DNA from: Nocardia rhamnosiphila NBRC 108938
GTDB lineage: Bacteria; Actinomycetota; Actinomycetes; Mycobacteriales; Mycobacteriaceae
NCBI RefSeq assembly: GCF_000720425.1
Contig: NZ_JOAJ01000007.1
Coordinates: forward strand, 62,001 to 126,000
Direction: 5' to 3'
DNA: 64,000 nt
Both the position numbers and the translations under genes were made by a program. Position 1 is the stretch's first letter. The number at the start of each line of letters is the position of its first letter. Positions 1-7,249 of the stretch are shown here, one piece after another. The notes below the pieces were generated by a model. The model was not told the origin of the DNA. It worked only from the letters and a program-made list of their open reading frames with translations, and ran no database searches.

Positions 1-151
1 CGGCGCGGCGGACGACGGCGCGGGCGCCGATCACCGCACCCGCGAGTCCCACCGCCACACCCACCAGGGACCAGAAACGTCCGGCGGTCAGCCCGGCGGC
101 GTCCGACTGCGCCAGGATCTCCGAGGTGACGAGTAGCTGACGAACGGACAT
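1..151 (-). CDS. Small membrane protein, DUF6223-like (partial, cut by window edge)
   Basis: The first 50 codons of a minus-strand gene are visible; the rest lies left of the window. The ATG at 151 has a strong ribosome binding site (AAGGAGG) just upstream. After about 25 polar residues containing LTAGRFWSLVG there is a hydrophobic stretch (VGVAVGLAGAVIGA), then Arg residues, as expected for a membrane segment with a cytoplasmic positive flank. The LTAGRFW-(hydrophobic) pattern resembles DUF6223 proteins of Streptomyces and Nocardia, whose function is unknown; the match is from memory. It diverges from the two-component system, and a 16-bp palindrome lies in the shared promoter region, so it may be a target of that system (inference). 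Confidence 0.6.
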   Translation of the reverse strand, partial: MSVRQLLVTSEILAQSDAAGLTAGRFWSLVGVAVGLAGAVIGARAVVRRA

Positions 152-268
152 GACGTCCTCCTTCTCCGACGACTGTTACGTGGCCATCGTCGCCGCCGAG
201 TCCGTCTCCGGGCGTCGTGCGCACGGAGGCATTCCGGTTGCCGCCGGGGGCGTAGCCGGCGGCGGGAG

Positions 269-284
269 TACTGCGTCCGCAGTA
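269..284. promoter_or_regulatory. 16-bp palindrome between divergent genes
   Basis: TACTGCG-TC-CGCAGTA is a perfect 7+7 bp inverted repeat with a 2-bp centre. It sits between the small membrane protein (start 151) and the histidine kinase (start 343). Two-turn palindromes of this kind are typical binding sites for NarL/LuxR-type response regulators, so autoregulation by the adjacent response regulator is plausible but untested. Confidence 0.4.
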
Positions 285-342
285 GCCGGCGATCATCCCC
301 GTGCACGATCTCCCCGCGCGCACATCGGGCTAGGGTGCAGCA

Positions 343-1425
343 ATGGAAAGGCTCCGGAACTGGGCGGTCGCCGCGGGCATCGCGGTGTTCCAGCTGGTCT
401 CCGGTGTGTCCGGGCCGCCGGTCGGCTGGGTGCTGCTGGTCGTCGGCGGGCTGGCGCCGGTCGCGGCCGGCCGGGCGCCGGTCGCCGTGCTGGCCGTGAC
501 GGGGTCGACCGCGTTGGCGTATCAGGCTCTCGGGGTGGACGTACCCGCGGTCGCGTTCCTGGTCGCCGTGTACGCGGCGGTCCGCGCCGGGCGCTGGGCG
601 GCGGCCGCGGCGGGGTCGGTGGTCATGGTGGCGGCCATGCCCTTGGCGCTGCTGATTTCGCCGCGCGGACTCCTGGTGAGCGAGGCGCTCATGGAGTCCC
701 GGGACGTGCTGCAGTTGGCGTGGCTGGTCGCCGCGGGCGCGGCGGGCGAAGCATTACGGCAGGCCGAGCGGCGCGCCGACGAAGCCGAACGTACCCGGGA
801 GGAGACCGCGCGGCGCCGGGCCGACGAAGAGCGGTTGCATATCGCGCGGGAGCTGCACGATTCCCTGACCCACCAGATCTCGGTGATCAAAGTGCAGGCC
901 GAGGTGGCCGTCCACTCGGCCCGACGGCGCGGCGAGCAGGTGCCCGACGCGCTGTCGGCGATCCTGGAGGCCGGGCGGGAGGCATCCCGGGAGCTGCGGG
1001 CCACCCTGGCGGTCCTGCGTGACGACCGCCCACCGTCGTACGGACTCGATCATGTCGCGGAGCTGGTGGACCGGGTCCGCACCACCGGACTGGATGCGAC
1101 ATTGACGGTTGCCGGGCGGCCCGACACCCTGCCGGTGGCCGTGGACCGGACCGCGTACCGGATCATCCAGGAGTCGCTGACCAACATCACCCGGCACTCC
1201 GCCGCCGGGACCGCGACGGTCCGTATCGATTACCGCCCGGACGCTGTGGTGATCCGGGTGGACGACGACGGTCGAGCCACGCCGGACATCAGGTCCGAGC
1301 CGGGTGTGGGACTGCTCGGGATGCGGGAACGGGTCACCGCCCTCGGCGGCCGGTTACACGCCGCGCCCCGCGGCGAGGGCGGGTTCACCGTCCGGGCCGA
1401 ACTGCCCGTGGAGCGGACGCCGTGA
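343..1425 (+). CDS. Two-component sensor histidine kinase (NarL/DegS type, HisKA_3)
   Basis: This 360-residue protein is a membrane sensor kinase. Residues 10-135 hold four or five hydrophobic segments; a charged helix follows (135-165). The HisKA_3 dimerisation/phosphoacceptor domain has ARELHDSLTHQIS, with His172 as the likely autophosphorylation site. The HATPase_c part shows QESLTNITRHS (N box, about 276-286), VDDDG (306-310) and GVGLLGMRER (G box, 321-330). No extracellular sensor domain is visible, so the signal is probably sensed in or at the membrane. The gene overlaps the next by 4 bp (GTGA), so the two form an operon and a cognate pair. The ATG at 343 is preceded by an AGGGTG-type ribosome binding site. 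Confidence 0.93.
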   Translation: MERLRNWAVAAGIAVFQLVSGVSGPPVGWVLLVVGGLAPVAAGRAPVAVLAVTGSTALAYQALGVDVPAVAFLVAVYAAVRAGRWAAAAAGSVVMVAAMPLALLISPRGLLVSEALMESRDVLQLAWLVAAGAAGEALRQAERRADEAERTREETARRRADEERLHIARELHDSLTHQISVIKVQAEVAVHSARRRGEQVPDALSAILEAGREASRELRATLAVLRDDRPPSYGLDHVAELVDRVRTTGLDATLTVAGRPDTLPVAVDRTAYRIIQESLTNITRHSAAGTATVRIDYRPDAVVIRVDDDGRATPDIRSEPGVGLLGMRERVTALGGRLHAAPRGEGGFTVRAELPVERTP

Positions 1426-2084
1426 TCCGTGTTCTGCTGGTCGACGACCAGCCGCTGATCCGCAGCGGTTTCCGGGCACTGCTCGAACTGGAAGACGATA
1501 TCGAGGTCGTGGCCGAGGCGGCCGATGGCGCACGAGGCGTCGAGCTGGCTCGCGAACACCGGCCCGATATCGCGCTGGTGGATATCCAGATGCCGGTCGT
1601 GGACGGCATCGAGGCGACCCGGCGTATCGCCGCGGACCCGGCCCTGGCCGGAGTGCACGTCGTAATACTGACCAACTACGGTCTCGACGAGCACGTCTTC
1701 GACGCCCTGCGCGCGGGCGCGGCCGGATTCCTGGTCAAGGACATCCACCCGGAGGACTTCCTGCACGCCGTCCGGGTCGCGGCCCGCGGTGACGCGCTGC
1801 TCGCGCCGTCGATCACGCGCAAGCTGATCGACCGGTATGTCAGCCGGCCGCCGGCCCCGGACGTGATCGCCGGAACGGCCGGACTGACCGCCCGTGAGCG
1901 GGAAGTGGTCGTCCTCGTCGCGCGCGGTCTTTCGAACGGTGAGATAGCCGCCCACCTGGTGATCAGCCCGCTGACCGCCAAAACCCACGTCAACCGGGCC
2001 ATGACCAAACTTCATGCCCGCGACCGCGCCCAGTTGGTGGTCCTGGCCTACGAATCCGGCCTCGTGATCCCGCGCCGGGCGTGA
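1422..2084 (+). CDS. Response regulator, NarL/FixJ family (LuxR-type HTH)
   Basis: This 220-residue protein has a receiver domain in the first 120 residues: acidic pair D8-D9, phosphoacceptor D54 (ALVDIQMPVVDG) and switch lysine in FLVKD (about 106). A GerE/LuxR HTH follows at about 150-215 (LTAREREVVVLVARGLSNGE; then LVISPLTAKTHVNR). It is phosphorylated by the upstream kinase, with which it overlaps by 4 bp; the GTG at 1422 is the coupled start. Its DNA target is unknown; the palindrome at 269-284 is a candidate. The length is normal for the family. Confidence 0.95.
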   Translation: MIRVLLVDDQPLIRSGFRALLELEDDIEVVAEAADGARGVELAREHRPDIALVDIQMPVVDGIEATRRIAADPALAGVHVVILTNYGLDEHVFDALRAGAAGFLVKDIHPEDFLHAVRVAARGDALLAPSITRKLIDRYVSRPPAPDVIAGTAGLTAREREVVVLVARGLSNGEIAAHLVISPLTAKTHVNRAMTKLHARDRAQLVVLAYESGLVIPRRA

Positions 2085-2154
2085 TCTGCCCTCCCCCACC
2101 CACGAGCGTGCGGCATCACCCGGCCGGGCGCCCCGGATCGTGCTCGACAGCGGA

Positions 2155-3153
2155 CTATCCGGCCGAATCGATCAGCAGGTGTTCCATACCGTTCGCCTCA
2201 TCGGAGTACTTGTGGAGTCCGACGACCGCCACGAAATCGTGGTCGCCGACACTGCGCTGCAATGGGCTCCAATTGTCGGCGAGATACCGGCCCGCGCCCG
2301 CGGTGCCGCGCCGGCCCAGTCCCCCGCAGTACACCCAGTATCGACCGGGGTGCAGATCGGGGCTCGGCCGCACTCGCGCGATGATCCCGACATCGACGAC
2401 GTCGTGCGCGTCGAAGCGGCGTCCGTCGCTGAGTTCCACGCGCCGCGGGTAGAAACTGCCGCCGGTCGCGCGGTCGTCGACAGTGAACAGCGGACGTTCG
2501 GCGATTTCGGCGTATCTGCGGAGACAGTCGTTGCCGCCCAGCCCGAAACTGATGAAGGGCCGGTCGTAGGGCGCGGCGATGTCGCGGTCACTCCGTATCC
2601 GGACCGGAATACGTGTATGCCGCTGCAGCAGATCGAAAACGTACAGCAGACCGCGGAGGTCGCTCTCCAGGACGACCAGCGTTTCCGCGGGCTGCCGGGG
2701 CGCGTGGGCACCCTCCTTCCTGCCGAAAAGACTCCGGCGCGCGAACCCCGGCGTTCGCCGGTCGTCCACCGGCTCGGCCGACTCGAACGAGGAATGCACG
2801 AGAAGCGCTCCGTCCGTGACCATCTCGGCACCGAGAAATGCCTCGAGTACGGCATCGACGTCGGTGGCACCCGCGGGCCGGGGCCGGCCGGGGGCCGGGG
2901 ACGACCCGGCGATCCGGAACAATCCTTCGACCGTCCAGCCCGGGAACATCTTCTCCAGGACCCGGCAGTGATAGTCGCGGGGTAGCCCGATCATGCGTCC
3001 GGAGAGCCACTGGTAATACTGGGCTTTCGCGGGCCCGTGGCCCGGGGGGATGGGCGGGTCGAGCTGGGCCGCGCACCTGTCGTACGCGGCCAAGAAATCC
3101 GGATGGCTCTTCAGATGCCGTTCGGCCAGCAGAACCTTCAACACGGTTGCCAA
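2155..3153 (-). CDS. HTH-type regulator with unknown C-terminal domain
   Basis: This 332-residue protein begins with a domain (1-75: LKVLLAERHLKSHPDFLAAYDR ... QYYQWLSGR ... HCRVLEKMFPGWTVEGLF; motif fragments, not contiguous) that I recognise as the N-terminal HTH-like module of many actinobacterial regulators. Residues 100-330 have no domain I can name; LESDLRGLLYVFDLLQ and FISFGLGGNDCLRRYAEIAE suggest a Rossmann-like sensor region, possibly SAVED/TIR-like or glycosyl-binding (weak). The start is a TTG preceded by AAAGGGGG at ideal spacing, which supports it over the GTG three codons later. It converges with the response regulator. Its role as a regulator is inferred from the N-terminus only. 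Confidence 0.7.
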   Translation of the reverse strand: MATVLKVLLAERHLKSHPDFLAAYDRCAAQLDPPIPPGHGPAKAQYYQWLSGRMIGLPRDYHCRVLEKMFPGWTVEGLFRIAGSSPAPGRPRPAGATDVDAVLEAFLGAEMVTDGALLVHSSFESAEPVDDRRTPGFARRSLFGRKEGAHAPRQPAETLVVLESDLRGLLYVFDLLQRHTRIPVRIRSDRDIAAPYDRPFISFGLGGNDCLRRYAEIAERPLFTVDDRATGGSFYPRRVELSDGRRFDAHDVVDVGIIARVRPSPDLHPGRYWVYCGGLGRRGTAGAGRYLADNWSPLQRSVGDHDFVAVVGLHKYSDEANGMEHLLIDSAG

Positions 3154-3275
3154 CGAAAACCCCCTTTACCCCGGCAGTCTCCGTCCACTGTGCCGGAGAC
3201 CCGAGCACCGCCGGTTCGACCACGGCGGGGCCGGGCCGCCGAGCGAACCTGCCGACGACCCGGCACCCCCAGGTA

Positions 3276-3607
3276 TCACATATAGGTGTAGCCGAGGCCG
3301 TTACTGCTTCGACCCGAGCCCATGACGGTGACCGGCACTGTGCCCGCGGACCCCGCGGGGCCACCGCGGTGATCTGCGTGCCGGAGATTGCTGGTCCCCC
3401 GCGCCGTGGTGACGGTCACCGCGGCGGTACCGGTCGAACCGCCGGGGGCGATGGCCGTGATCCGGGCCGGGGAATCGAGGGTGAAGGCGGTGGCGGTGGC
3501 GCCGAAGCGAACAGTGGCGGGGCAGGGAAACCCGTGCCCGTGATGGTCACGCTCGTGCCCCCGGCCGTGGGGCCGGAGGTTGGGGACAGAGATGTGATGG
3601 TAGGCAT
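3276..3607 (-). pseudogene. IPT/TIG-domain protein, frameshifted remnant
   Basis: The ATG at 3607 (ribosome binding site AAGGAAG) starts MPTITSLSPTSGPTAGGTSV, a textbook IPT/TIG opening. After GTGFP the sense continues in another frame (ATVRFGATATAFTLDSPARI ... TAAVTVTTARGTSN). A third change is visible where one frame reads GTQITAVAP and the original frame resumes with GSAGTVPVTV and ends NGLGYTYM at the stop (3276-3278). At least two indels and an internal deletion are therefore needed to restore a two-repeat protein. IPT/TIG domains are immunoglobulin-like beta sandwiches found in secreted or surface proteins. The gene is either decayed or carries sequencing errors; several separate breaks favour decay. 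Confidence 0.65.
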
Positions 3608-3924
3608 GGTGCATGCTTCCTTGTTTCCGAGGTGATGTCCTTCGCTGTACCGAGTGATCTACTCGAGCTCTCATAGCCGCCCGCTCTTACATTAGGCGCC
3701 TGGACCTGTTGCCGCGCAATGCATCTCACGATCCGTTTTGGTCCGTTTTCGTCCGTTTTCGGATAGCCGGCGCGGCGGCGGAACCACCGCGGCGCCACCC
3801 GTTCCCACCGCGCGAACCGACATCGGTGAGAGCTCACAAACCCGCACCGGAGAGAGTCCGGGTACGGTGACATCCACCCCCGATCACGGTGCGGTATTCC
3901 TGCTGAGAAACGAGGATGTGCTCG
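3608..3924. other. Divergent intergenic region before the carboxylase gene
   Basis: This 317-bp gap separates the IPT/TIG remnant (minus) from the carboxylase gene (plus). It holds the three 10-bp direct repeats annotated separately and AT-richer runs around them. I see no additional ORF with coding character. Confidence 0.6.
3731..3760. repeat. Three 10-bp direct repeats (consensus RTCCGTTTTS)
   Basis: ATCCGTTTTG, GTCCGTTTTC and GTCCGTTTTC follow one another without spacers. A 10-bp period places each copy on the same face of the helix, as in multi-copy activator or repressor sites. The array lies about 165 bp upstream of the carboxylase start, in a divergent promoter region, so it is a candidate operator. 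No known regulator is assigned. Confidence 0.5.
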
Positions 3925-5469
3925 ATGACATCTACCGCCGAAAAACTGGCCGACCTGCGTAAGAAGCTGGAGCTCGCGCAGGAGCCGGCCGGAGAGGCGG
4001 GAGCCGCCAAACGAGCACGTAAGGGCATACCGTCCGCCCGCGACCGCATCGAGATGCTGCTGGATCCGGGCACCTTTGTGGAGATCGGTGCTCTCGTGCG
4101 AAATCCGGCGGACAAGGACGCCCTCTACGGCGACGGGGTGGTCACCGGCCGAGGCCTGGTGGACGGCCGGCCCGTCGCGGTGTTCTCCCATGACCAGACC
4201 GTGTACGGCGGCACCATCGGCGAGATGTTCGGCCGCAAGGTCGCCGCGATCATGGACCTGGCGGGACGAACGGGCTGCCCGCTGGTCGGGATCAACGATT
4301 CGGGAGGCGCGCGCGTCCAGGAGGCCGTGACGTCGCTGCGCTGGTACGGCGAGTTGGCGACCAAGATGGAACCGCTCTCGGGTGCGGTACCGATGGTCTC
4401 GCTGATTCTGGGCAACTGCGCGGCCGGCGCGGTCTACCAGCCGATCTGCACCGATGTCGTGGTCGCCACGAAGAGCGCGCACATGTTCGTCACCGGACCC
4501 AAGATCATCGAGGACGCCATCGGTGAGAAGGTGGACATGGAGGAGCTGGGCGGTGCCTACAACCAGGCCGCCTACGGCAATATCCACCATGTGGCCGAGG
4601 ACGAGGCAGCCGCCTTCGCGTGGGTCCGCAACTACCTGAGCTATCTGCCGTCGAGCGCTGTCGAACTGCCGCCGATCGTCAATCCCGGACTCGAGCCGCA
4701 GGTCACCGAATCCGATCTGGCGCTGAACACGCTGGTCCCCGACTCGGACAACGCGGTCTACGATATGCACGACGTGCTGTTGCGCATCTTCGACGACGGC
4801 GAGTTCCACGAGATCGGCGCGGCCGCCACCAAGAACCTGATCACCGGTTTCGCCCGCGTCGACGGTCACCCGGTGGGTGTGGTCGCCAATCAGCCGACCG
4901 TGCTGGCGGGCGCGCTCGACGCCAAGGCCAGCGACAAGGCCGCGCATTTCATCCACATCTGCAATGCCTTCGAGATCCCACTGGTGCTGGTGGTCGACAC
5001 CCCCGGCTTCCTGCCCGGCGTGGAACAGGAGAAGGTCGGCGTCATCAAGCGCGGCGGCCGGTTCCTGTTCGCCTATGTGGAGGCCACCGTCCCCAAGGTG
5101 ACCGTGGTGGTCCGCAAGGCCTACGGCGGCGGGTGGGCGGTCATGGGCGCCAAAGCTCTCGGCTGCGATATCTACCTGGCCTGGCCCACCGCGCGCATCG
5201 CGGTCATGGGGGCCGAGAGCGCAGTGGGCCTGACCCAGCGCAAGGTCCTCGACGCGACCCCCGAAGACCAGCGCGGCGCGCTGCGACAGCAGATGATCGA
5301 CTTCTACAACGCGACCGTCGCGACCCCGTGGATCGCGGCCGAACGCGGCTACATCGACAGCGTGATCGAGCCGTCGGCCACCCGGCTGGAGCTCCGGCGC
5401 GCCCTGCATCTGCTCCGCGACAAGAAGGTCATCCGCTACCCGCGCAAGCATCACCTGCTGCCGCTGTGA
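3925..5469 (+). CDS. Acyl-CoA carboxylase carboxyltransferase (beta) subunit, PccB/AccD type
   Basis: About 514 residues, normal for the biotin-dependent acyl-CoA carboxylase beta subunit. It transfers carboxyl from carboxybiotin to propionyl-CoA or acetyl-CoA, making methylmalonyl- or malonyl-CoA for lipid synthesis. Both crotonase-fold halves are present: N-terminal [18 protein letters not shown] and [12 protein letters not shown], and C-terminal [30 protein letters not shown] and [11 protein letters not shown]. The glycine-rich SGGAR and GGG-type turns form oxyanion holes in the family. The ATG at 3925 is chosen over 3916 because GAGG (3912-3915) fits its spacing. No alpha (biotin) subunit lies nearby, so it must pair with one encoded elsewhere. 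A desaturase nearby fits lipid metabolism. Confidence 0.93.
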   Translation: MTSTAEKLADLRKKLELAQEPAGEAGAAKRARKGIPSARDRIEMLLDPGTFVEIGALVRNPADKDALYGDGVVTGRGLVDGRPVAVFSHDQTVYGGTIGEMFGRKVAAIMDLAGRTGCPLVGINDSGGARVQEAVTSLRWYGELATKMEPLSGAVPMVSLILGNCAAGAVYQPICTDVVVATKSAHMFVTGPKIIEDAIGEKVDMEELGGAYNQAAYGNIHHVAEDEAAAFAWVRNYLSYLPSSAVELPPIVNPGLEPQVTESDLALNTLVPDSDNAVYDMHDVLLRIFDDGEFHEIGAAATKNLITGFARVDGHPVGVVANQPTVLAGALDAKASDKAAHFIHICNAFEIPLVLVVDTPGFLPGVEQEKVGVIKRGGRFLFAYVEATVPKVTVVVRKAYGGGWAVMGAKALGCDIYLAWPTARIAVMGAESAVGLTQRKVLDATPEDQRGALRQQMIDFYNATVATPWIAAERGYIDSVIEPSATRLELRRALHLLRDKKVIRYPRKHHLLPL

Positions 5470-5588
5470 ACAGGCGGTGGTGCCGGGCATCACCGCCAAT
5501 GTAACGAACAGGCATCGGCGAACGAAAGACGCAGCAGCGCACGCATTCCAGCGCGGCGCGTGGAATTCGGAAGACGATCCGTACGCGG

Positions 5589-5699
5589 ATGCCGTTCGAT
5601 GACCAGGACCGACAACCAAGAAAGATAGATATGCCTGGCTTCCTGAAATACATCCTGTGGCTCAACATGCTGGGCATGCTGTCCGGGGCCTACTACTGA
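5589..5699 (+). CDS. Tiny hydrophobic ORF (22-36 residues)
   Basis: An ORF from ATG 5589 (36 residues) or the in-frame ATG 5631 (22 residues) encodes MPGFLKYILWLNMLGMLSG and ends AYY. The shorter form is almost entirely a single membrane helix. AAGAAAG lies just upstream of 5631; the ribosome binding site is weak. It is downstream of the carboxylase gene and faces the desaturase across a GC-rich hairpin. Hydrophobic character and absence of an opposing gene argue for a real membrane micro-protein, but such ORFs also arise by chance. I do not recognise a family. Confidence 0.3.
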   Translation: MPFDDQDRQPRKIDMPGFLKYILWLNMLGMLSGAYY

Positions 5700-5865
5700 A
5701 CCGGCCGCGACAGGGCCGGATCCGGTGGCGGATTCCATCGACAGCGAGTAGATGACGCTCTATCGGGCCGGTCGGCGGATCACGATCGCGCCGCCGGCCG
5801 GCCCGCGCCGCCGCCGGGCCGGGCGCCGGCGCGAAACCCGGTGCCACGGGCGAGGAGCGGCGCGA

Positions 5866-5890
5866 GCCGGCCGGGAAAAGTGCGGCCGGC
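5866..5890 (-). terminator. Hairpin downstream of the desaturase
   Basis: GCCGGCCG and CGGCCGGC form a perfect 8-bp stem around a 9-nt loop (TTTTCC inside on the minus strand), 10 bp past the desaturase stop. There is no long U tract, so intrinsic termination is likely but not certain. Confidence 0.45.
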
Positions 5891-5899
5891 GCTCATGTG

Positions 5900-6949
5900 T
5901 CAGCCGGCGCGCAGGGGTGCACCGACACGGTGCAGGTGGGCCAGCGCCTCCCGGTACGACGCGACCAGTCCGGTCTCGTGGTAGGGCACGCCGATTTCGG
6001 CGCAATAGTCACGAACTATCCGTTGCGCGTGACGAAGATTCGGCGTCGGCATATTCGGGAACAGATGGTGCTCGATCTGATAGTTGAGGCCGCCGAGAGC
6101 GAGGTCGGTCAGGACGCCGCCCCGGACGTTACGGGAGGTCAGCACCTGTCGGCGCAGGAAGTCGGGGCGGTCGTCACCGGTCAGGGTCGGCATGCCCTTG
6201 TGGTTCGGGGCGAAGATACAGCCCATGTACAGGCCGAACAGCGCCTGGTGGACAGCGAGGAACGCGAAGGCCTTGTCCACGGGCAGAACCGCGAACACCG
6301 CGGCCAGGTAGACGGCGAAGTGACCGAAGAGCAGGGCGCCTTCCAGCCAACGATGCTTCACCGATCGATTCCTGAGCGCTCGTATGCCCGCCACATGAAG
6401 ATTCAGGCCCTCCAGCAGCAGTAGCGGGAAGAACAGGAATGCCTGCGCCCGCCCGAGGAGACGAGGCAGACCGCGGCTGGCCCGAGCCTGCCGCTGTGAC
6501 CAGAGCAGAATATCTGGCGCGACATCGGGGTCGAGTTCCTCGTGGTTCGGGTTCGCGTGATGGCGGGTGTGTTTGTCCTGCCACCAGCCGTAGGCCAGCC
6601 CTATCCCGGCATTGCCGACCACTCGGCCCACGATCTCTGTCGGCCGCCGCAGCCGGAAGACCTGGCGGTGCGCGACATCGTGCATGACAAGTGCGACCTG
6701 AGCGAACGCCACGGCCATGAACGCCGCGATCATCAGCGTCCACCACGAGTCACCGACGAGGACGAATGCCGCCCAGCCGGCCACGAACGCGACCGCCACC
6801 AGGCCGAGCCGGACGGTGTAGTAGACGGGCCGCCGGTCCATCAGTCCGGCGTCGGAGATCCGGCGCAGCAGGCGGGAGTAATCACCGTCGGCAGCGCCGC
6901 GGCGTGGTGATCGTGGAGAGGACTGGGATATCAAGGCCGGTGTCGTCAT
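5900..6949 (-). CDS. Membrane fatty acid desaturase (front-end / acyl-CoA desaturase type)
   Basis: A 349-residue di-iron membrane desaturase that introduces a double bond into a fatty acyl chain. The three histidine boxes are intact: HDVAH (about 90-94), HTRHH (about 127-131) and QIEHH (about 291-295). A Q-x-x-H-H third box is typical of the delta-6/linoleoyl-CoA-type family. Long hydrophobic stretches at about 46-85 and 165-240 supply the membrane anchor. The ATG at 6949 is preferred because AGGAAG lies just upstream; the in-frame ATG at 6988 lacks one. Electron donor genes are not adjacent. It may act in membrane lipid or mycolate precursor modification (inference). Confidence 0.92.
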   Translation of the reverse strand: MTTPALISQSSPRSPRRGAADGDYSRLLRRISDAGLMDRRPVYYTVRLGLVAVAFVAGWAAFVLVGDSWWTLMIAAFMAVAFAQVALVMHDVAHRQVFRLRRPTEIVGRVVGNAGIGLAYGWWQDKHTRHHANPNHEELDPDVAPDILLWSQRQARASRGLPRLLGRAQAFLFFPLLLLEGLNLHVAGIRALRNRSVKHRWLEGALLFGHFAVYLAAVFAVLPVDKAFAFLAVHQALFGLYMGCIFAPNHKGMPTLTGDDRPDFLRRQVLTSRNVRGGVLTDLALGGLNYQIEHHLFPNMPTPNLRHAQRIVRDYCAEIGVPYHETGLVASYREALAHLHRVGAPLRAG

Positions 6950-7249
6950 AGATCTTCCTGAGAGTTGAGACAAGGACGCCACCTCCACCCGTTCGGCTGC
7001 CGACCGGTCGACGTCGGTCGGAGATCTGGTCGAGCCGGTCTCGGGTGCAGGGTCGGGCTGACGAATTCGATGAAACCGACGCTATCGGCCGGATTCTCGT
7101 CCCGGGTAATCCTCTGGTATGAGATCGGATCGCACTGTGAGGTGATATCAGCTCTTCCCGACCCCGCGGCAACCGGTGGTCGTCGAATACGCGCCGGCGG
7201 GCCGAGCACCGCACTGCCGGCGACAGCGCCCGGCGGAGCCGGTTCCCGA
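6950..7249. other. Intergenic region upstream of the desaturase
   Basis: This 300-bp gap lies between the stop of the 970-residue protein gene and the desaturase start, both on the minus strand. Open frames here have no coding character, and I see no strong hairpin. It presumably carries the desaturase promoter. Confidence 0.5.
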
